Source: Betaproteobacteria bacterium TMED156
GTDB lineage: Bacteria; Pseudomonadota; Gammaproteobacteria; Burkholderiales; Burkholderiaceae_A
Assembly (NCBI GenBank): GCA_002171155.1
Contig: NHHF01000089.1
Span: forward strand, 1 to 13,711
Reading direction: 5' to 3'
Length of the DNA stretch: 13,711 bases
The notes below the pieces were generated by a model, which was not told where the DNA came from, ran no database searches, and saw only the letters and a list, made by a program, of their open reading frames with translations. The first letter of the stretch is position 1. Each line of letters begins with the position of its first letter. A program made the translations under genes and the position numbers. Below, piece by piece: positions 8,182 through 13,711 of this stretch.

Positions 8182-9062
8182 ATGTTAAGATTTTTTTTTT
8201 TAGAGTAGTTCTTGTCTTTTGTTCAATTTTAATTTCTTCGTGTTCTGAAAAAAAAGAAGGTATCTTTATACAAAAACCTTTTGTAATAGTTCAAAAAGCA
8301 AATATTCAGAATAATTTCAAATTATCAAAAAAATCACAAAACGCAAAAGAAAATGCAGAATGGGTTTACGCCGATAACTCAGGATGGATTGTTGAGATAT
8401 TAGTTCGAAATGAAGATTTGATTAAGGCGGGGCAAACAATTGTTAGACTTGATCCAAGAGATATGAGATTGTCTGATAGTGCAGCAAGATATCAATTTGA
8501 AGCATCAAAAGCAAATCTCAGTGCCAAGCGAGCAGATTTTAAAAGATTTGACGAATTAAGAACTAAAAATTTTATTTCGGATGCTGAATGGGAAAAAAGA
8601 AAAGCAGAGCTTGCGTTATATGAGGCAGAATTTGAAAGTTTGTCTGACAAACTTGGAGTTATATCAATCCGGGCTTATGTAACTGGTAAAGTCAAAAATT
8701 TATCTTTCCAAAAGGGAGATTTTGTAAGTACTGGTGAGAAAGTTGTTAGATTGATACCTTTAAAAAAATTAAATTTGAAAAAAAATTTGACAAAAGAAAA
8801 CAAATTACTTGAATCTATAAGTGGGGTAAAAATACCTTTATCAGCATTAATAAATGGCAGTTCAGTTTTTTTACTATCTATCAAAAATTATGATTCATCA
8901 AAGACTGCTGGTGAAGGAGTTGTTACAAAAAAAGTTGTAAAAACTAGCCATGTTGATGAAAGTTTTGCTTTTATTGTTGATGGTATTAAAGTCGATGATA
9001 TTTATGTTCTTTCGGGTGGACACCTTTTAACTGATGGTCAGGATGTGAGGTTCTCATATTAA
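8182..9062 (+). CDS. RND efflux periplasmic adaptor lipoprotein (MFP/HlyD family), with apparent -1 frame error in a T tract
   Basis: An adaptor that would link the downstream RND pump to an outer-membrane channel. Read from the ATG at 8182, translation stops after eight codons. The long open frame ending at 9062 has no ATG, GTG or TTG until 8418. If the 11-T tract (8191-8201) is counted as 12, the frames join into a 293-residue protein. Its N-terminus is then MLRFFFFRVVLVF, followed by a lipobox ISSC with Cys21. Domains in that numbering: first lipoyl half about 60-91 (GWIVEILVRNEDLIKAGQ, RLDPRD), coiled-coil hairpin about 94-158 (KNFISDAEWEKRKAE), second lipoyl half about 160-192 (GKVKNLSFQKGDFVSTGE), and a membrane-proximal domain about 215-293 (VKIPLSALI, LSGGHLLTDGQDVRF). 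Only about 22 residues lie where a beta-barrel domain of roughly 80-100 is expected. Either slippage, a sequencing error or a broken gene explains the frame. Family assignment is good; integrity is uncertain. Confidence 0.75.
8191..8201 (+). other. 11-T homopolymer tract at a reading-frame break
   Basis: Eleven consecutive T lie ten bases into the adaptor gene. It is the longest homopolymer I noticed in the window. One additional T would put the ATG at 8182 in frame with the lipoprotein signal sequence and the rest of the adaptor. Such tracts are prone to polymerase slippage and to sequencing miscounts. Confidence 0.8.
9045..9050 (+). promoter_or_regulatory. Possible Shine-Dalgarno site for the RND permease
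   Basis: GTGAGG, inside the last codons of the adaptor gene, is five bases before an ATA codon at 9056 that is in frame with the RND permease. No comparable purine-rich site precedes the GTG at 9092. This suggests that translation of the pump may begin near 9056-9064 rather than at 9092. Confidence 0.35.
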
Positions 9063-9091
9063 TCAATAAATTCAATCTCTCCACTTGGGCT

Positions 9092-12000
9092 GTGAAACAC
9101 GATTATTTAGTTAGATATTTATTAATTATATTTATAATATCTGGCTTCACATCTTTTTTTTATCTTGGTCAAGATGAAGATCCTCCGTTCACTTTTAGAG
9201 CTATGGTAATTTCTGCAGAGTGGCCAGGAGCAACAGCTTTAGAGGTGGCTAAACAGGTCACAGAACCACTTGAAACTAAATTAAAAACTATAAGTGCTAG
9301 ATCAAAAATCATAAGTTTTTCTCGAGAAGGTAAAGCGACAATTATTTTTCAAATACGAGGAGATATTCCGGCTGAAGAGACCGAAATGATATGGACAAAT
9401 GTTAGAAATAAAATTAAAGATATTCATAAATATCTCCCGTATGGAGTGATGCAAATATCATTCAATGACGATTTCGGTGATACGTTTGGAATTATTTATG
9501 CATTGTCAGGGGAATCGTACTCACCTAAATTACTAGATAGATTTGTAAGAAAAATAAGGGAAGATTTTCTCTCACTTAAAGATGTTGGAAAGGTTGAAAT
9601 TTTTGGGCAACAAAGAGAGAAAATTTATATTGAAGTTTCTCGAAGGGCACTTAATAAATACAATATTACTACAGAGATACTATCCCAGCAACTTAAAGAA
9701 AATAACTCAGTTTTGTTTTCCGGCAATATTGAGGATTCAAAATATATAACTTCATTAAGAGTTGATTCGCAATACAGGTCGGTTGATGAAATAAAAAATA
9801 CTAGGATCAATACAAAAAACGAAGTTATAAAGCTTGGTGAAGTAGCTAAAGTTTTTAGAAGTATTCCTGATCCATTTAATCAAAAAGTCAAACTGGATGG
9901 AAATGATGTCATAGCCATTGGTATATCAATGAAAAAAGGTGGGGACATAATAAATTTGGGTAAAAACGTTGATAAAGAAGTTAGAAAGATAAAGACTTAC
10001 TTGCCTATTGGAATTAATTTAGAAAAGATACAGGATCAACCAAATGCTGTTTCTGAAACAGTTAATGAGTTTTTAATAGTCTTCTTTGAAGCAGTTTTAA
10101 TTGTCTTGGTTGTAAGTTTGTTAAGTTTGGGTATAAAAAGAAGTCCAATTAGTTTTGATTTCAAGCCGGGTTTGATAGTAGCAATTAGTATACCTTTAGT
10201 CATGGCGATTACTTTTTTAATAATGAAAATGTTTGGAATTGGTCTTCACAAAGTTTCTTTAGGAGCATTAATAATTTCCCTTGGTTTACTAGTTGATGAC
10301 GCAATCATAGTCGTGGAAATGATGTTTAGAAAAATAGAGCAGGGGTTTGGCCCTTTTGAGGCTGTTTCTGCGAGTTATGAATTGACTGCTAAACCCATGT
10401 TGACTGGTACTTTGATCACTGCTATTGGTTTTTTACCAATTGGACTTGCAAGATCCGAGGTAGGAGAGTACACGTTTGCTATCTATGCTGTTACAGCTAC
10501 AGCTTTATTGGTTTCTTGGTTCGTAGCTGTTTTTTTTATTCCCGTCTTTGGCTACTGGTTATTGAATTACGTAAGTAAAAAACAAAGTAAAGAAGTTAAA
10601 AAAAACAGTAAAGACGATTATTCTGAAAAGATACAAATTTTTAGAAAATCACTTAAATTATTTTTATCCTATAAATTTTTCTCTTTATTTTTAATTTTTA
10701 TTATTTGTGTCTTTGGGTTTTTTGGTTTAAAAAAAGTGGAAAAACAATTTTTTCCTGAATCAAATAGGCCTGAAATTCTAGTTGATATTTATTTGCCAGA
10801 GAGGACTTCTTCTAGAGAGACAGAAAAAGCGGTTGCTAAAATTGAAAGAGAAGTAAAAAAAATTGCAAACGTTGAGAGTATTGTAAGTTGGTTAGGCTCA
10901 GGTGCACCTAGGTTTTTCCTTCCATTAGATATTATCTTCCCAAATTCCAATGTTGCTCAGTTGGTAATAACACCAACTAGTAGACAATACAGAGAAAAAA
11001 TACTATCTGAAATTCGAGTAGTTATCAATAAACTTCTTCCGGAAGCTAGAGTTAGGTTAAAGGTCTTACCAAATGGACCTCCTGTCCCTTATCCAGTATC
11101 TTTTAGACTATTATCTGATAATGAAAAAGATATTTATGCTGTTGCAGATAAAATACAAAGAATTCTTACTAAAAACCATAATTTGGTTGGCGTACACAAT
11201 AATTGGGGCAAAAATAGTCCGGTTGTTAAAGTACAAGTAGACAAAGTACGAGCGAGAGAGCTTGGAGTTACTCCTCTTGCTATTTCTAATGCATTAAAGG
11301 TTAGATCTTTTGGAACAAAAGTTGGTGAGTTTAGAGATGAAAAATTGCTGCTACCAATCGAACTAAGATTAAGAAAAGATGAGAGAGATCAAATTTCAGA
11401 CTTAAGGGGAATTATCGTAACTTCAATTTCTGGAGAAACAGTTCCAATAGAAAAAATAGTAAAGTTTTCGGTTGCTTGGGAGCCTCCTATAATTTGGCGA
11501 TATGATAATAAATATGCAATGTCAATTCAAGGGGATACAGTTGGCAAGCAACAGAGTTCGGCTATAACCAAGGAGTTATTAGAAGAAATTAATAGAGTTA
11601 AGTCTAATTTTCCAGTTGGTGTTGACTTACAGATAGGAGGAACCGTGGAGGAGAGTAATAAGGGACAAACATCAATTTTTGCAGGTCTGCCCATCATGTT
11701 TTTCTTAATTTTTACTTTATTAGTTATTCAATTAAGTGGAATTTCAAGAAGTTTACTTGTTGCAGTCACTGCTCCTTTAGGAGTCTCTGGTGCAATCACT
11801 GCCTTGATTTTATTTGATAGGCCACTCGGATTTGTTGCTGGCCTTGGAGTTGTTGCATTGATTGGAATGATAATACGTAACTCTCTTATTTTAGTTGATC
11901 AGATTGAAAGAGAGCGTACGAAAGGTTTGAATACTGATGATTCTATTCTTAACGCAACAATTGGTAGATTCCGTCCAATCATGTTGACTGCGGGAACCGC

Positions 12001-12142
12001 AGTTTTAGCGATGATTCCACTAACTAATAGTATATTTTGGGGTCCGATGGCTGTTGCTATAATGGGAGGCTTAATAATTGGAACTATCCTAACTTTAGTA
12101 CTTGTACCCATTTTATATTCTATTTTTTTTAATACTAATTAA
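9092..12142 (+). CDS. RND-family efflux permease (AcrB/HAE-like superfamily)
   Basis: A proton-driven inner-membrane efflux pump, 1016 residues from the first canonical start (GTG at 9092); AcrB has 1049. Seen: a first membrane helix (about 7-25) followed by LGQDEDPPFTFRAMV and EWPGATALEV, the usual start of the porter region. The TM4 proton-relay pair is Asp402-Asp403 in GLLVDDAIIVVE. A second repeat begins near KQFFPESNRPE. In TM10 the motif GMIIRNSLILVDQIERE has Arg929-Asn930 where AcrB has Lys940-Asn941. Arg here is, from memory, usual in this subfamily. Twelve helices and two periplasmic loops can be followed without a break. In-frame codons upstream of the GTG encode FNLSTWAVKHDYLV, which resembles the family's N-terminal amphipathic helix. 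The real start may therefore be near 9056 with a non-standard codon. It overlaps or abuts the adaptor gene. Substrate is unknown. Confidence 0.9.
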   Translation: MKHDYLVRYLLIIFIISGFTSFFYLGQDEDPPFTFRAMVISAEWPGATALEVAKQVTEPLETKLKTISARSKIISFSREGKATIIFQIRGDIPAEETEMIWTNVRNKIKDIHKYLPYGVMQISFNDDFGDTFGIIYALSGESYSPKLLDRFVRKIREDFLSLKDVGKVEIFGQQREKIYIEVSRRALNKYNITTEILSQQLKENNSVLFSGNIEDSKYITSLRVDSQYRSVDEIKNTRINTKNEVIKLGEVAKVFRSIPDPFNQKVKLDGNDVIAIGISMKKGGDIINLGKNVDKEVRKIKTYLPIGINLEKIQDQPNAVSETVNEFLIVFFEAVLIVLVVSLLSLGIKRSPISFDFKPGLIVAISIPLVMAITFLIMKMFGIGLHKVSLGALIISLGLLVDDAIIVVEMMFRKIEQGFGPFEAVSASYELTAKPMLTGTLITAIGFLPIGLARSEVGEYTFAIYAVTATALLVSWFVAVFFIPVFGYWLLNYVSKKQSKEVKKNSKDDYSEKIQIFRKSLKLFLSYKFFSLFLIFIICVFGFFGLKKVEKQFFPESNRPEILVDIYLPERTSSRETEKAVAKIEREVKKIANVESIVSWLGSGAPRFFLPLDIIFPNSNVAQLVITPTSRQYREKILSEIRVVINKLLPEARVRLKVLPNGPPVPYPVSFRLLSDNEKDIYAVADKIQRILTKNHNLVGVHNNWGKNSPVVKVQVDKVRARELGVTPLAISNALKVRSFGTKVGEFRDEKLLLPIELRLRKDERDQISDLRGIIVTSISGETVPIEKIVKFSVAWEPPIIWRYDNKYAMSIQGDTVGKQQSSAITKELLEEINRVKSNFPVGVDLQIGGTVEESNKGQTSIFAGLPIMFFLIFTLLVIQLSGISRSLLVAVTAPLGVSGAITALILFDRPLGFVAGLGVVALIGMIIRNSLILVDQIERERTKGLNTDDSILNATIGRFRPIMLTAGTAVLAMIPLTNSIFWGPMAVAIMGGLIIGTILTLVLVPILYSIFFNTN

Positions 12143-12159
12143 CATTAATTTAATTACTA

Positions 12160-12187
12160 TTGCACAATTTTCTCTTAGAATTAGATA
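12160..12187 (+). promoter_or_regulatory. Candidate sigma-70-type promoter for the TRAP genes
   Basis: TTGCAC (12160-12165) and TAGATA (12182-12187) are separated by 16 bases within the 102-base gap between the RND gene and the TRAP binding-protein gene, the longest gap in the window. In DNA this AT-rich, -10-like hexamers arise often by chance, so only the -35-like element and the position add weight. Confidence 0.35.
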
Positions 12188-12244
12188 TATATTTTTTTAA
12201 TTTAAATAAAATAAACACAACTAAAATAAGAAATAAAATATGCT

Positions 12245-13432
12245 ATGAATATCAAGAAATATCAAAAATTAAAAAACATATCTAAAAAGGTTTTTACATC
12301 TGATTCCGGAGTAAAAAAAAATAATAGAAGAAAATTTCTTACTGGTGCTGGAAAAACCGCGGCAATTGCCCCAATTGCCGGGTTTCCAATGGTTGCATTT
12401 ACACAAAATCCTGTAGTTTTTAAGATGCAGGGTGCTTGGGGAAGCAAAGATATCTGGAACGAGTTTGCTATGGAATACGTTGAAAGAGTCAATGTAATGG
12501 CTCAAGGAAGATTAAGAATCGATTATTTAAACGCTGGAGCTGTTGTAAAGCCTTTTGAAGTAACTGATGCAGTAAGTAAAGGTGTTTTGGATGCTGGTCA
12601 TCAAGTCCCAGTATACTGGTATGGAAAATCAAAAATTGCTTCACTTTTTGGTTCAGGTCCAATCAATGGAGCTAATTCTCATCAAATGCTTGGATGGATG
12701 ATGAGGGGAGGTGGTTACGAACTCTATGAAAAATTACTCAAAAAATTAAATCTCAATATAAAAGGTTTCTTTTGTTTTCCAATGCCAACTCAACCACTTG
12801 GCTGGTTCAAAAAAGAACCACCAAAAAATGCAGAGGATTTTAAAGGAATAAAATACAGAACTGTAGGTTTGGCGGCAGATCTTCTGCAAGAATTAGGAGT
12901 TAAAGTTACACAATTGCCCGGCGGAGAAATTATTCCTGCAATGGAAAGAGGGGTCCTGGATGCTTTTGAGTATAATAATCCAACTTCTGACAGGAGAATG
13001 GGTGCTCAGGATGTTTGCAAGTTCTACTCCTTAGGATCTTTTCATCAAGCAATGGAATTTTTCGAAATTATTTTTAATAAATCTAAGTACGATAAATTAC
13101 CGGAAGACCTAAAAGCGATTCTTAAATATGCTGCTGAAGCGGCTTCCTCATCAAACACTTGGACTGCTCAAGATTATTACTCTAAAGATCTTCTATCATT
13201 AATAAAAAAAGATAAGGTTAGAGTATCCAGGACATCACAAGAAGTCTTTAAAGCTCAACTGCAGGCGTGGGACAAAGTTACAGCAAGGTTAGAAAAGGAA
13301 GATCCCTTTTTCAAGGAAGTTAATGATTCTGCTAAAGCTTGGGCTAAGAGAGTAGCTTATTATTCATTTTTCAATGAAGCGGATTTTAAAATGGGTTATG
13401 AGCACACTTTTAAAATAAAACTACCGAAATAA
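12245..13432 (+). CDS. dctP: TRAP transporter solute-binding protein, Tat-exported (DctP family)
   Basis: This periplasmic protein captures a small, usually carboxylate-containing solute for a sodium-coupled TRAP transporter. It has 395 residues. Seen: a long basic N-region and twin-arginine motif at 28-32 (RRKFL), with hydrophobic stretch and cleavage region to about residue 54, predicting Tat export. The DctP fold follows, with family segments KGVLDAGHQVPVYWYGK, FKGIKYRTVG and GGEIIPAMERGVLDAFEY. Arg205 is at the position of the conserved carboxylate-binding Arg. Glu242-Tyr243 stands where TakP-like keto-acid binders have Glu-Trp. By overall pattern it is closest to the TakP / mannitol-chloroaromatic group; the true ligand is unknown. 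The ATG at 12245 lacks a clear Shine-Dalgarno but is the only start that leaves a suitable Tat N-region well before the arginines. A dctQ-like gene starts 21 bases after the stop. Confidence 0.9.
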   Translation: MNIKKYQKLKNISKKVFTSDSGVKKNNRRKFLTGAGKTAAIAPIAGFPMVAFTQNPVVFKMQGAWGSKDIWNEFAMEYVERVNVMAQGRLRIDYLNAGAVVKPFEVTDAVSKGVLDAGHQVPVYWYGKSKIASLFGSGPINGANSHQMLGWMMRGGGYELYEKLLKKLNLNIKGFFCFPMPTQPLGWFKKEPPKNAEDFKGIKYRTVGLAADLLQELGVKVTQLPGGEIIPAMERGVLDAFEYNNPTSDRRMGAQDVCKFYSLGSFHQAMEFFEIIFNKSKYDKLPEDLKAILKYAAEAASSSNTWTAQDYYSKDLLSLIKKDKVRVSRTSQEVFKAQLQAWDKVTARLEKEDPFFKEVNDSAKAWAKRVAYYSFFNEADFKMGYEHTFKIKLPK

Positions 13433-13453
13433 ATTTAAATCCAAAATTACATT

Positions 13454-13711
13454 ATGAATAGAATCAAAGAATTAATTTTCTTCATTGAAACCTTTTCGGT
13501 TGTTGTAGGAAGGAGCTTTGCCTGGTGTATTGTAATTTTGATTTTAGGAACTTGTTTTGAGGTTTTTATGAGATATGGTTTTGGTAACCCCACTAGCTGG
13601 GCATTTGACATGAGTTACATGCTGTATGGAACAATATTTATGATGGCAGGTGCTTATACTCTTGCTCGAGGGGGACACGTCAGAGGAGACTTTGTTTATA
13701 GAAGGTGGAAG
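13454..13711 (+). CDS. dctQ: TRAP transporter small membrane subunit (DctQ-like), 5' part only
   Basis: The first 86 codons are present and the window edge cuts the gene. Seen: a hydrophobic helix (about 22-40, WCIVILILGTCFEVF), then MRYGFGNPTSWAFDMSYMLYG, a second helix, and LARGGHVRGDFVYRRW. The RYxF-x-PTSW motif and HVRGD segment are typical of DctQ proteins paired with TakP/mannitol-type binding proteins. DctQ is the small four-helix component that assists the large DctM carrier, which would be expected just beyond the window. The ATG at 13454 follows the dctP stop by 21 bases, so they are very probably cotranscribed. Confidence 0.87.
   Translation, partial: MNRIKELIFFIETFSVVVGRSFAWCIVILILGTCFEVFMRYGFGNPTSWAFDMSYMLYGTIFMMAGAYTLARGGHVRGDFVYRRWK

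Noticed and set aside
8418..9062. Adaptor gene annotated as starting at the TTG at 8418
   Set aside because: This start would remove the signal peptide, the lipobox and most of the first lipoyl half, all of which are encoded just upstream in the same frame.
12143..12190. Search for a rho-independent terminator after the RND gene
   Set aside because: Only a four-base TTCT...AGAA pairing and scattered T runs are seen; no convincing stem.

Overview
The window is an AT-rich, gene-dense stretch of a Gram-negative (proteobacterial) chromosome. Every gene is on the + strand, and most intergenic gaps are short or negative. The families present (TonB/ExbB/ExbD, Yej-type peptide ABC importer, RND efflux pump, TRAP transporter) together with the low GC and tight packing suggest a free-living, probably aquatic or marine, streamlined proteobacterium. 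By eye the TonB/ExbB sequences resemble beta/gammaproteobacterial forms and the Yej and TRAP genes resemble alpha/betaproteobacterial forms. I cannot fix the class without a database search. There are no RNA genes, mobile elements or CRISPR arrays.

Layout. (1) 49-2556: tonB, exbB and two tandem exbD paralogues, a complete energizer for TonB-dependent outer-membrane uptake; no outer-membrane receptor is present. (2) 2593-8177: yejA-yejB-yejE-yejF, a complete peptide/microcin-C-type ABC importer with 4-, 4- and 29-base overlaps. (3) 8182-12142: a lipoprotein periplasmic adaptor followed by an RND-family efflux permease; no TolC-like outer-membrane channel is present. (4) 12245-13711: a Tat-exported TRAP solute-binding protein and the start of its DctQ small membrane subunit, cut by the window edge. 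The 102-base gap before this block holds a plausible promoter and is the largest gap in the window, so genes 49-12142 may form one long transcription unit and the TRAP genes another.

How the genes could work together: the TonB complex powers outer-membrane import, Yej brings peptides or peptide-like compounds across the inner membrane, and the RND pump exports. A functional link between these is inferred only from adjacency.

The most notable signals are at the adaptor/pump junction. The adaptor's signal peptide and lipobox are in frame only if an 11-T tract is read as 12 T. The adaptor also appears to lack the beta-barrel domain. The RND pump has conserved-looking N-terminal sequence upstream of its first canonical start codon.
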